Shown here: one piece after another, positions 26,578-35,718 of the stretch
How the letters are laid out: each line of letters opens with the position of its first letter
Numbering within the stretch: the stretch's first letter is position 1
Assembly: GCF_017114995.1 (NCBI RefSeq)
Contig: NZ_JABXKL010000066.1
Coordinates: 116,606-180,605, forward strand
DNA length: 64,000 bases
Direction: 5' to 3'
Source: Nostoc sp. NMS9
GTDB lineage: Bacteria > Cyanobacteriota > Cyanobacteriia > Cyanobacteriales > Nostocaceae
Notes under the pieces: model-generated
Told to the model about the DNA's origin: nothing
The model's input: only the letters and a program-made list of their open reading frames with translations
Database searches by the model: none
Translations under genes and position numbers: made by a program

Positions 26578-28359
26578 ATGGTTAGAAAAACCTTGGTTAT
26601 AAATCAGCCAAAGGTAAGCAAGTCCGTGGGCAAACTGAGGATTTTTGCTGGATTTATAACACTCAGCTTTGTGATCGCTGCAATATTATGCAACTATCAG
26701 GATGCAATCGCCCAAACTCCCGAACCTCAGACATTACCCCCAGGTCGGTTAGATGATATTCCTGAGACTCCGTTACCGTCGGATGTGCTACCCAAGCCAC
26801 CAGACGAGAATCAATTGCTTCCATCCCTAAAACTACCGAATCAGCCGATTCTGGAGCAGAATGACCCTAATACCAAATTTCGGGTCAATCGCATTGAAGT
26901 TTTGGGCAGTACAGTTTTCAAAGCAGAACAGTTTGCTACTGTCACAAATTCCTTTGTGGGCCGGGAACTGACATTTGCAGAGTTGTTGCAAGTTAAAGAT
27001 GCCATCACCAAACTCTACACTGATAACGGCTATGTCACCACAGGCGCATTGATTACACCGCAGATAATAGAAGCTGGGACAATCAAAATTCAGGTGATTG
27101 AGGGTAGTTTGCAAGAAATTAAGATTGTCGGTAATAGGCGATTACACACTCAATACATTCGCGATCGCATCAAACTTGGTGCAGGTAAGCCTTTAAATAT
27201 ACCACACTTAATAGAAAAGCTGCAACTACTCCGCCTCGATCCGCGGATTCAAAACCTATCAGCCGAGTTGCAGACAGGCGTGCAACCCGGAACTAATGTG
27301 TTGCAAGTGGAGGTTGAAGAAGCAGAAACTTTTAAGCTGACAGCAAGCCTGGATAATGGGCGATCGCCAAGTGTGGGCAGTTTTCGCCGGGGAGTGGATC
27401 TGCAAGAAGCCAACTTATTGGGTTTGGGCGATACCTTGAGCGTGGGATATGCCAATACCGATGGCAGTAATACCATCAATGCCAGTTACACGCTGCCGAT
27501 TAACGCCCACAATGGCACTGTATCCTTCGGTTTTAGCGAGGGATGGAACCATGTGATTGAAAAACCATTCAGCGTCCTTGATATTCAATCAAATACCCGC
27601 TCTTACGAATTGAGCTATCGGCAACCACTGATGCAAAAACCAAACCAAGAGTTGGCAGTGGGGGTATCATTCTCGCGCCAGTCAAGCCAAACTGAGTTAG
27701 GTATTGATAACATTGGGCCGTTTCGACTCTCCCCAGGTGCAGATGCGAACGGAAAAACCAATATTTCGGCTCTGCGCTTTTTTCAAGAATATACCCAGCG
27801 AAGCAACCAGTATGTATTTGCGGCGCGATCGCAATTGAGTTTTGGCGTAGATTGGTTCGATGCTAATGTCAGTAATAATGAACCAGATAGCCGCTTTTTC
27901 GCGTGGCGGGGACAGGCGCAGTGGGTGCGGCAATTAGCACCAGATACTCTATTTTTAGCTAGGGGCGATTTCCAATTGGCAGCAGATTCCTTAGTACCTT
28001 TAGAGCAATTTGGTCTTGGTGGACAGCTAAGTGTGCGGGGCTATCGCCAAGACGCATTACTCACAGATAATGGTCTGTTATTTTCGGCGGAATTTCGAGT
28101 CCCAATTGTCCGCGCTGCCAAAATTGGCGGAGTGTTGCAACTGACACCCTTCATTGATGTTGGCAAAGGCTGGAATACCAAAGGCGAAAATCCATCACCG
28201 AGTACGCTTGTTAGTACTGGGTTGGGACTGTTGTGGAAACAGGGTGATGACTTCTTGACCCGCCTAGATTGGGGCATTCCCCTAATCTCAGTGGACGGTG
28301 AAAAGCGATCGCTCCAGGAAAATGGACTGTATTTTTCAGTGAGTTATTCAGCATTTTGA
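26578..28359 (+). CDS. TpsB-type two-partner secretion transporter (ShlB/FhaC/HecB)
   Basis: Outer-membrane barrel of 593 residues that would secrete the TpsA protein encoded next. There is an N-terminal signal sequence (FITLSFVIAAILCNYQDAIAQ), then a Pro-rich linker and POTRA domains starting about residue 98 (FRVNRIEVLGSTVFKAEQF, TKLYTDNGYVTTGALI). The C-terminal beta barrel holds the family motif region GGQLSVRGYRQDALLTDNG (close to the conserved VRGY tetrad). The ending YFSVSYSAF with terminal Phe is typical of outer-membrane proteins. The TpsA gene begins 66 bp later. Confidence 0.93.
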   Translation: MVRKTLVINQPKVSKSVGKLRIFAGFITLSFVIAAILCNYQDAIAQTPEPQTLPPGRLDDIPETPLPSDVLPKPPDENQLLPSLKLPNQPILEQNDPNTKFRVNRIEVLGSTVFKAEQFATVTNSFVGRELTFAELLQVKDAITKLYTDNGYVTTGALITPQIIEAGTIKIQVIEGSLQEIKIVGNRRLHTQYIRDRIKLGAGKPLNIPHLIEKLQLLRLDPRIQNLSAELQTGVQPGTNVLQVEVEEAETFKLTASLDNGRSPSVGSFRRGVDLQEANLLGLGDTLSVGYANTDGSNTINASYTLPINAHNGTVSFGFSEGWNHVIEKPFSVLDIQSNTRSYELSYRQPLMQKPNQELAVGVSFSRQSSQTELGIDNIGPFRLSPGADANGKTNISALRFFQEYTQRSNQYVFAARSQLSFGVDWFDANVSNNEPDSRFFAWRGQAQWVRQLAPDTLFLARGDFQLAADSLVPLEQFGLGGQLSVRGYRQDALLTDNGLLFSAEFRVPIVRAAKIGGVLQLTPFIDVGKGWNTKGENPSPSTLVSTGLGLLWKQGDDFLTRLDWGIPLISVDGEKRSLQENGLYFSVSYSAF

Positions 28360-28425
28360 GGGAAGCGATCGGTTCAAGATAATATCATTTTGGGCTAAAT
28401 ACAAAGTATAAATAAAGGCTTGGCG

Positions 28426-30885
28426 ATGACAACAATCTCTACTTGGTTGGTTCTGTGCGGTGGAATAGTGCCGTTGATGTTAATGCCACTTTGGTGCGGC
28501 TTTGCCAACGCCCAGGTAACTCCTGATGGCACATTGAATACTAATGTCTCTCAAACTGGCAATAACTTTACTATCACCAACGGTAATCGAGTTGGCAACA
28601 ACCTGTTCCATAGCTTCAGCCAATTCTCAGTTCCTACCAACGGCTCTGCTTTCTTCAACAACGCCGCAGATGTGCAAAATATCTTCAGCCGCGTCACTGG
28701 AGGCAGTATTTCCCAAATTGATGGTTTAATACGGGCGAATGGTAGCGCTAATCTTTTTCTGCTCAATCCCAGTGGGATTATTTTCGGCGCAAATGCCCAA
28801 TTGAATATTGGCGGATCGTTTATTGGTACAACTGCTAATAGTATTAAATTTGCCGATGGTGTTGAGTTTAGCGCGATTAATTCCCAAACTACCCCACTGT
28901 TGAGCATCAATGTTCCCCTTGGTCTGCAAATGGGTAGCAATCCCGCACCGATCAACATTCAAGGCACAGGACATGCCTTAACCTTAGGCCTTACCAATAA
29001 TCTAGCTTCCATCACTCGCACTCCTAGTCCGACAGAACTGCGAGTACAGCCTGGAAAAACTCTGGCGTTGGTGGGTGGTAATCTAAATCTGAATGGGGCA
29101 ACCCTAACTGCCGAACAAGGGCAAATTGAATTGGGCAGTGTGAGTGGCATAGGGCTAGTTAACTTGATACCAACTGCTCAGGGTTATACGCTTGGGTATG
29201 CTAATGGGCAAAGCTTTAGTAACGTTCAACTCACTGGGCGATCGCTGCTGGATGTGAGTGGGATGAATGCAGGTTCGGTTGAAATTCAGGGTAAAGAGAT
29301 CCAATTTACCGATAGCTCGCTGGCGCTGGCACAAAATCTCGGTAATCTCCCCGGTGGCAACCTGCATCTTCAGGCATCGGCAGGAATCGATCTGACTGGT
29401 ACAACCAGCGGAGTTCGGAGTGAAACCTTGGGGATTGGAACTGGTGGTAACATCAGCGTCATTACTCCCCGATTCAGCCTCCAGCAGGGAGCGGCATTAA
29501 GTAGCATAACCTATGGAGTATCTGCCAGTGGCAATATTCAGATCGATGCCTTAGCGCTAGAGATATCTGGCTTCTCGCTGAGCACTTCAAATGCCAGCGT
29601 TATTAACACTAGTACATTTGGTTCCGGGAGCGCAGGTAATATCTTCGTCAATGGCGATAGTTTACTAATATCTAATGGTGGAGCATTGTTTTCAGCGTCG
29701 CTGGGTGTTGGTGACAGTGGTGAAGTTATCATTCACAACATTGATACCATCATCAGGGGAAGTAGCTCCCGACCTACCCCCACTGTAATTAGCTCAAATG
29801 CCTTCAGTAGAGGAAATGCCAAAACCATAACACTAGATACTGCCAGGTTACAACTGCTAGATGGGGGAACAATTACCACAGGCTCGTTTTTTGTCGGTCA
29901 TGGAGGAGATATTAGCGTAAATGCTACAGAATCCATCCAAATTAGTGGTGGCACTAAGTTAAGAAATAGCGCCATCGACTCGTCTACCATGCACATAAAC
30001 CCAACATTCCAGAAGCTACTTCGTTTGCCTAATATACTGACAGCCGATGCCGGTACGATCAGCATCACAACGCCGAACCTAACCCTGAGAGATGGCGGGA
30101 CAGTCAGTGTCACCAGTCAAGGTAGCGGCAATGGTGGCAGTCTCAAAATCACAGCCAATACCATCCGATTAGACCGTCAAGGAAGCATCCAGGCACAAAC
30201 AGAATCAGGTAATGGAGGTAATATCGCCTTAGAAGTTGGGAAATTGTTGGTGCTGCGTGACAATAGCGCGATCGCCGCAACAGCAGGTGGTAATGGTGAT
30301 GGAGGTAATATAAATATTAATGCACCCATCATCGCCGGATTAAAAAACAGTGACATTATTGCTAATGCCATTAAAGGTCGGGGGGGCAATATTCAAATCA
30401 CTACCCAAGGCATCTTTGGACTAAAATTCCGCGACCAACTCACCCCTGACAATGATATTACGGCGAGTTCACAGTTCGGTGTGAATGGTAATGTGCAAAT
30501 CAATACCATTGGCGTTGATCCAAATTCTGGCTTAGTCGAACTACCAGCAAATGTAATTGACCCATCTCAGCAAATTGCCACAGGCTGCGCCAACAATCAA
30601 GGCAGTAGTTTTGTTGCAACGGGACGGGGTGGCATCCCACAAAATCCTAATCAGGTGACGAGTAATGTCTACGATGGGCTACGCCTACGTACCTGGGATG
30701 ATATACGAGATTTGTCTGCTTACCGCAAAACAGGTGAGCTAAATGCCCAGATTCCAGCATCCTCAAAGGTTTTCGTCGAAGCCACAACCTGGCATCGCAA
30801 TGCTGACGGTAAAATTGAATTAATTGCGGTTCAACCAGCGTATATACAACCATCTTTAACCTGTGCTGCTGTTCCCAAGAGTTAA
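28426..30885 (+). CDS. TpsA-type filamentous haemagglutinin N-terminal domain protein
   Basis: Secreted exoprotein of 819 residues, probably an adhesin. A signal peptide ends at ANA before QVTPDGTLNTNV. The haemagglutination-activity (TPS) domain follows with NRVGNNLFHSFSQFSVPT, and NLFLLNPSGIIFGANAQL. Long beta-helix repeats rich in Gly, Asn and Thr come next (GGSLKITANTIRLDRQGSIQ). The C-terminus is typical of cyanobacterial members (IATGCANNQGSSF, DIRDLSAYRKTGEL). Eight residues VYDGLRLR just before TWDDIRDLS are encoded by a dispersed palindromic repeat. The ATG is used; a TTG two codons earlier is possible. Partner is the TpsB gene upstream. Confidence 0.9.
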   Translation: MTTISTWLVLCGGIVPLMLMPLWCGFANAQVTPDGTLNTNVSQTGNNFTITNGNRVGNNLFHSFSQFSVPTNGSAFFNNAADVQNIFSRVTGGSISQIDGLIRANGSANLFLLNPSGIIFGANAQLNIGGSFIGTTANSIKFADGVEFSAINSQTTPLLSINVPLGLQMGSNPAPINIQGTGHALTLGLTNNLASITRTPSPTELRVQPGKTLALVGGNLNLNGATLTAEQGQIELGSVSGIGLVNLIPTAQGYTLGYANGQSFSNVQLTGRSLLDVSGMNAGSVEIQGKEIQFTDSSLALAQNLGNLPGGNLHLQASAGIDLTGTTSGVRSETLGIGTGGNISVITPRFSLQQGAALSSITYGVSASGNIQIDALALEISGFSLSTSNASVINTSTFGSGSAGNIFVNGDSLLISNGGALFSASLGVGDSGEVIIHNIDTIIRGSSSRPTPTVISSNAFSRGNAKTITLDTARLQLLDGGTITTGSFFVGHGGDISVNATESIQISGGTKLRNSAIDSSTMHINPTFQKLLRLPNILTADAGTISITTPNLTLRDGGTVSVTSQGSGNGGSLKITANTIRLDRQGSIQAQTESGNGGNIALEVGKLLVLRDNSAIAATAGGNGDGGNININAPIIAGLKNSDIIANAIKGRGGNIQITTQGIFGLKFRDQLTPDNDITASSQFGVNGNVQINTIGVDPNSGLVELPANVIDPSQQIATGCANNQGSSFVATGRGGIPQNPNQVTSNVYDGLRLRTWDDIRDLSAYRKTGELNAQIPASSKVFVEATTWHRNADGKIELIAVQPAYIQPSLTCAAVPKS

Positions 30886-30896
30886 TTTTTCTAGAA

Positions 30897-31592
30897 CTAA
30901 CTATCTAATTCCCCAAAGCGATCGCGGTACTGCTGGAGCAGCGCTTGTATATCCTGCAATTGTTGTTCTGCCTGTTCTGCTCGTTGACGTTCCTGCTCTG
31001 CTCGTTGACGTTCCTGCTCTGCTCGTTGCTCCAACTCCACCGGACTCAAAAATTGCCGCCCATCTGGTCGATAAATCACCAGTTCATGGTTGCCCACTGC
31101 AAATCGAACTCCCAACAGAGGACTCGTCCATCCATCCATCTGAGCAATTGGTAACAACTGTTCACCAAGACGGCGCCAACCTTTGAGTTCGTAGCGGTCT
31201 GGATCATACTGATAGTATTCTTCCACGCCGTAGGTTTGGTAAAACTCTAGCTTGCGTTCCATCTCCTCTGCATTGTTGCTGGGTGAGAGAATTTCGTATA
31301 CAACTTGTGGGGCAATGTTGTCTTCCTGCCACTGTTTGTAAGACCCCCGTCGTCCCTTCGGTCTACCAAACACCACCATTGTATCCGGCGCAACTGGTGA
31401 AATTAAGCGCGATTTCACCGGGAACCATAGCAAATCTCCCGCCACAAATACGTTAGGTTGGTCAGCAAACAGAATTTCCAGATTTTCCTTAATTAGGACA
31501 ATCCAACGAAACTGTTCGGTATTGTCTGCCATTGGCTTGCCGTCGCTGTCGGGGAAACGTAAGTCTGCATCGGTGCGAAAGAAGGTGGTCAT
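30897..31592 (-). CDS. Uma2 family (DUF820) putative endonuclease
   Basis: A 231-residue member of a family very expanded in cyanobacteria, with a restriction-endonuclease-like fold. Visible core: VFVAGDLLWFPV, APDTMVVFGRPKGRRGSY, PQVVYEILSPSNN and FYQTYGVEEYYQYDPD, including the Asp and ExxxK-like positions. The C-terminus is a charged coiled coil of repeated EQERQRA units. The start is placed at MTTFFRTDAD, as in related proteins; the frame is open to a TTG at 31694. It is convergent with the TpsA gene (11 bp between stops). In vivo role is unknown. Confidence 0.85.
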   Translation of the reverse strand: MTTFFRTDADLRFPDSDGKPMADNTEQFRWIVLIKENLEILFADQPNVFVAGDLLWFPVKSRLISPVAPDTMVVFGRPKGRRGSYKQWQEDNIAPQVVYEILSPSNNAEEMERKLEFYQTYGVEEYYQYDPDRYELKGWRRLGEQLLPIAQMDGWTSPLLGVRFAVGNHELVIYRPDGRQFLSPVELEQRAEQERQRAEQERQRAEQAEQQLQDIQALLQQYRDRFGELDS

Positions 31593-31740
31593 AGGTTTAC
31601 CCGGAATGACACAGTATTTTAATTGTATGCGATCGCTCAACAAAGGCTGATCGGTGAAAGCTGGAACTGATAGATCGCACGATCCGTTGGGCAATATTAG
31701 GTGAGTGCTTGACTGATCTTGAAACTATCAGTAATTATTT

Positions 31741-34299
31741 ATGCTTTTCCAAATCAAACAACGTCGTTGGCTATATATAAGTCTGAGTATTGTGAGCTTA
31801 TGTTTGGCATTGATTATCACACCTGCTAGAGCATCTTTGCAAGTATCGACAACTTCTACTATAAATACTTCAGCACCAACTTCCCAGCCTAGTAATTGGC
31901 TAGAACAGGGACGAAAACTCTACCATTCAGGACGCTTTGCAGAAGCAGTGACGATTTGGCAAACGGCAGCACAACAGTATCATACCCAAGGCGATCGCCT
32001 GAACGAAGCTCTCAGTTTAAGTTACCTCTCACTGGCACAACAGGAACTTAATCAATGGAAACCAGCCCAACAGTCTATTGAGCAAAGCCTGAAACTGTTG
32101 CAAACGTCCCATGCCGCCGATCCTATTCTCTGGGCGCAGGCACTTAATACGCAGGCGAATTTGCAATTGCATATCGGCAAAGCTGAAACTGCGCTGGAAA
32201 GTTGGCAACAAGCGCAAAAATTTTATGAGCAAGCAGGTGACAAAATGGGCAGCCTGGGCAGTCAAATCAACCAGGCACAAGCATTACAAAGTTTGGGCTT
32301 TTACCGCCGCTCGAAACAGCAATTGGAAGCGCTAATGCAAAAGGTCAAAGCAATGCCGGATGATGAAATCAAAGTCAGTGGGTTACGATCGCTTGGTTTA
32401 GCTTTGCAAATGATTGGTGATGGCAAAAGTCAAGAGGTGTTGGAGCAAAGTTTAGCGATCGCTCGCCAAATTTCAGCCCAACCCCAGTTAAGTTCTATTC
32501 TGATCAGCCTGGGCCAAACTGCCGTTGACTTGCAAGATCCGGAAGCCGCATTAGATTACTTTGAACAGGCTCAACTCTTAACAACTAACCCAAGCGATCA
32601 GTTACAAGCGCGTTTAGCTCAGTTCAAACTTTTCCTCAATTACGACAAACTGGAGTTTGTTAACCCACTCGCACCTCAACTACTCCAACAACTCCGAGAA
32701 CTGCCCCCCAGTCACACCTCACTCTATGCAGCGATCAATTTTGTTGCCACCCTCAACCGCCAGTCAAATTCTGACCCAATCTTACCGCTGAAAGATTTGG
32801 CACAACTGATGGCAATCACAGTCAAATCTGCACAGCAAATCCAGGATACTCAAGCCGAAGCTCACGCACTAAATCAGTGGGGAAAACTCTATCAGCGTAC
32901 ACAGCAGTTATCTCAAGCACAGGAGTTAACTCAGAAATCCCTCAACATTGCCCGCCAACTCCAAGCTAACGATATCATTGCTCAATCTGCTTGGCAGGTG
33001 GGACAGTTGTATAAACAACAAGGCGATCGCTCAAAAGCGATTACCGCCTATACAGAAGCAGTCAACGCCTTAAAGGCACTGCGGGGAGATTTGGTGGCTA
33101 TCAACCCTGATGTCCAGTTCTCTTTTCGCACCAGTGTAGAGCCGGTCTACCGGGAACTGGTTGATTTACTTCTAGAGGATCAACCGAGTCAAGCAGAACT
33201 AATACAAGCTCGTGAATTGATTGAGTCACTCCAAATTGCGGAACTCGATAACTTTTTTCGGGAAGCCTGTTTAGATAGAACTCAACAAATTGATCAGGTT
33301 GATCCCACTGCAACTGTCATTTATCCGATCATCTTGCCAGATCGTTTAACAGTAATTCTCTCCAAAGCAGGGCAACCACTCCGTTCCTATGTCACTCACA
33401 AATCTCAAGCTGAAATTGAGCAGACTCTAGACAATTTTTTGGTTGCTCTTAACCCTGTCTCAGATTCCAAAGACCGGGATCGATTGTCCCAACAGATTTA
33501 TGATTGGTTGATTCGTCCAGAGGAAGCAGATCGAGCATTAATTGATACTAAAACATTGGTGTTTGTTTTAGATGGTAGGTTGCGGAACATTCCCATAGCA
33601 GCTCTTTTTGACGGTAAGCAATATCTGATCGAGAAGTATGCTGTGGCGCTCTCGCCAGGATTGCAACTGATGGCGACGCGATCGCTTCATCAAAAGCACA
33701 TCAGTGCGATCGTCGGTGGCATTAGCCAATCTCGCGCTGGTTTTAGTGCTTTGCCCGCTGTGGAATCAGAGGTGAAACAAATCTCCAAGTCCGTGTCGTC
33801 CTCTCTATTGCTGAACCAAAAATTTACCAGTCAAGCCCTTGCTGAACGGGTGAAATCTAGTAGTGCAGGTATTGTCCACCTAGCAACCCACGGACAGTTT
33901 AGTTCCCGCCTCGAAGATACCTTCTTGCTCACTTGGGATGGAGAAGTCAATGTTAAAGAGTTATCTGAACTCCTAAAAAATCGGGGTAAAGATCCATCGA
34001 AAGCCATCGAGTTGCTGGTACTAAGTGCCTGTGATACAGCAGCAGGAGACGATCGCGCCGTCCTGGGACTAGCAGGCTTGGCTGTCAAATCCGGCGCTCG
34101 CTCAACTATCGCCACCCTATGGCCCGTCAAAGATCGGGCAGCCGCGATGCTAATGACTCGCTTTTATGACCAACTGCGACAACCCAAAATCACTAAAGCC
34201 GAAGCACTAAGACAAGCACAAATTAGTCTAATTCGCCAAACTGATTTCCACGAACCGTTCTTTTGGTCTGGCTTTGTTTTGATCGGCAACTGGATTTAA
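31741..34299 (+). CDS. Exported TPR protein with CHAT (caspase-like) peptidase domain
   Basis: An 852-residue protein. A signal peptide (LSIVSLCLALIITPARA) suggests action beyond the inner membrane. TPR repeats occupy about residues 50-480 (LEQGRKLYHSGRFAEAVTIW, ALEYFEQAQ-like units). A C-terminal CHAT domain carries the caspase-type dyad His717 (HLATHGQFSS) and Cys764 (LSACDTAAGD), both intact, and ends PFFWSGFVLIGNW as usual for the family. It sits between TpsA and DUF928 genes, an association repeated in many cyanobacteria. A role in processing or anchoring the TpsA exoprotein is an inference. Confidence 0.88.
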   Translation: MLFQIKQRRWLYISLSIVSLCLALIITPARASLQVSTTSTINTSAPTSQPSNWLEQGRKLYHSGRFAEAVTIWQTAAQQYHTQGDRLNEALSLSYLSLAQQELNQWKPAQQSIEQSLKLLQTSHAADPILWAQALNTQANLQLHIGKAETALESWQQAQKFYEQAGDKMGSLGSQINQAQALQSLGFYRRSKQQLEALMQKVKAMPDDEIKVSGLRSLGLALQMIGDGKSQEVLEQSLAIARQISAQPQLSSILISLGQTAVDLQDPEAALDYFEQAQLLTTNPSDQLQARLAQFKLFLNYDKLEFVNPLAPQLLQQLRELPPSHTSLYAAINFVATLNRQSNSDPILPLKDLAQLMAITVKSAQQIQDTQAEAHALNQWGKLYQRTQQLSQAQELTQKSLNIARQLQANDIIAQSAWQVGQLYKQQGDRSKAITAYTEAVNALKALRGDLVAINPDVQFSFRTSVEPVYRELVDLLLEDQPSQAELIQARELIESLQIAELDNFFREACLDRTQQIDQVDPTATVIYPIILPDRLTVILSKAGQPLRSYVTHKSQAEIEQTLDNFLVALNPVSDSKDRDRLSQQIYDWLIRPEEADRALIDTKTLVFVLDGRLRNIPIAALFDGKQYLIEKYAVALSPGLQLMATRSLHQKHISAIVGGISQSRAGFSALPAVESEVKQISKSVSSSLLLNQKFTSQALAERVKSSSAGIVHLATHGQFSSRLEDTFLLTWDGEVNVKELSELLKNRGKDPSKAIELLVLSACDTAAGDDRAVLGLAGLAVKSGARSTIATLWPVKDRAAAMLMTRFYDQLRQPKITKAEALRQAQISLIRQTDFHEPFFWSGFVLIGNWI

Positions 34300-34493
34300 C
34301 TAAGTAATACAACGGACTATATTGCAAATAATTTAGGCTATTTTTTACAGTGTTTTAGCTCAAGCTCGCCTATACTGCTAGTAGAAGTTCCCTGACTTTA
34401 TTGTTACTTAGACTTATTCTCTGAGCTTCTGACCATAGTCAAAAGAAACGTATTTTGTTTGTATCACATTTCAATGACATAAGGAAAAACATC

Positions 34494-35480
34494 ATGAAAC
34501 GTCGATATTTAGCTAGTACACTAAGCGTCATCACTCTGATCGCTAGCAGTGCATGGACTAGTGCTCATGCTATTACATTTACCCCACCCGCCAACAGTGG
34601 CTCTCCCAGACAAGCAACAGGAGGAGCTTCTCGCGGTAGTATCTTTACACCTGCTGTCGGGAAAGGTGCGCCCAGACAGGCAACAGGAGGAGCTTCTCGC
34701 GGTAGTATGTTTGCCCCTGCTGTCGGGAAAGGTACGCCCAGACAGGCAACTGGAGGAGCTTCTCGTGGCAACCTCTTTACACCTGCCGTCGGGAAAGGTA
34801 CGCCCAGACAGGCAACTGGAGGAGCTTCTCGCGGCAAGCTCTTTACACCTGCCGTTGGTAAAGGCGCTCCCCAACAAGCAAGTGCGGGTGCTTCTCGCGT
34901 TGGTACTTACTACTTGAATCCATCGACTATAAGTACAACGCAACCAGCAGCGCTAATCGCCCTCTTGCCTCAAAATTTCTATGGCACAACAGTATCTGAA
35001 CGTCCCACAATATTGGTGTATCTCCCAGCTTCCAATGCCGAAGAAGCAGTGTTCAGCCTCAAGGATGAAGCTGGCAATATGCAACATCAGATGAACATTT
35101 CAGTTGCAGGGAAAACTGGGGTAATCGCGATCAAATTACCAGCCAATGCGCCCGCTTTAGCTGTTGGTAAAAACTATCAATGGTTTTTAGCACTCAAAGT
35201 AGATGGGCAACTCAGTCCAAGTACGCCTTACGTCGATGGTTGGGTTCAGCGTATCCAGCCCAGCGCTGAGTTGGCAACAGCAATCCAAGAACAAGATGCT
35301 CTGAAGCGGGCTAGTGTTTTGGGTAAAAACGGTGTTTGGTATGACTGTGTGGCAACACTTGCATCGGTATACACCGCTCAACCTTACAATACAACTCTCC
35401 GCAAACAATGGGAAGAACTTCTATCCTCAGTGAGTTTGAAGGAGATTGTAACAGCGAACTTGTTAGCATCTACTAACTAA
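34494..35480 (+). CDS. DUF928 domain protein with N-terminal 22-residue repeats
   Basis: Probably a periplasmic protein of 328 residues. The signal peptide ends at AHA. Five 22-residue repeats follow (FTPAVGKGAPRQATGGASRG), then the DUF928 domain (ALLPQNFYGTTVSERPTIL, GKNYQWFLAL, VDGWVQRIQPS). AAGGA precedes the ATG at a good distance; an upstream TTG at 34455 is less likely. DUF928 genes are frequent beside CHAT and CHASE2 genes in cyanobacteria; function is unknown. The repeats may form an extended spacer through the cell wall. Confidence 0.85.
   Translation: MKRRYLASTLSVITLIASSAWTSAHAITFTPPANSGSPRQATGGASRGSIFTPAVGKGAPRQATGGASRGSMFAPAVGKGTPRQATGGASRGNLFTPAVGKGTPRQATGGASRGKLFTPAVGKGAPQQASAGASRVGTYYLNPSTISTTQPAALIALLPQNFYGTTVSERPTILVYLPASNAEEAVFSLKDEAGNMQHQMNISVAGKTGVIAIKLPANAPALAVGKNYQWFLALKVDGQLSPSTPYVDGWVQRIQPSAELATAIQEQDALKRASVLGKNGVWYDCVATLASVYTAQPYNTTLRKQWEELLSSVSLKEIVTANLLASTN
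34578..34907. repeat. Five 66-bp tandem repeats inside the DUF928 gene
   Basis: Five in-register 66-bp units encode the FTPAVGKGAPRQATGGASRG repeat. The middle copies differ by only a few bases, so the array is young or homogenised and copy number may vary between strains. Confidence 0.9.
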
Positions 35481-35718
35481 TGCCAATTTGGGCATTGGGC
35501 ATTGGGCAAAATAGTTCCGTTAGCGGATACTTAGGTTTAACCCTTCCTAAGTAAAGAAGTGAGCTTCCTAACTCAGCACTCCTAAAGGGCATTGGGTTAA
35601 CGAATAATTATTCTCTTTGTCCCCCTCTGCTTCCTTCCACCCAGTTCCTAATTAACCCTTATCACCAGAGGGGACCGTCCCACCTTCCTAATCCCAACCC
35701 CCATTGTATGGCACAAAT

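Noticed and set aside
34521..34943. Long open frames in other phases over the DUF928 repeats
   Set aside because: They arise from the 66-bp repeat; only the plus frame with signal peptide and DUF928 domain is coherent.
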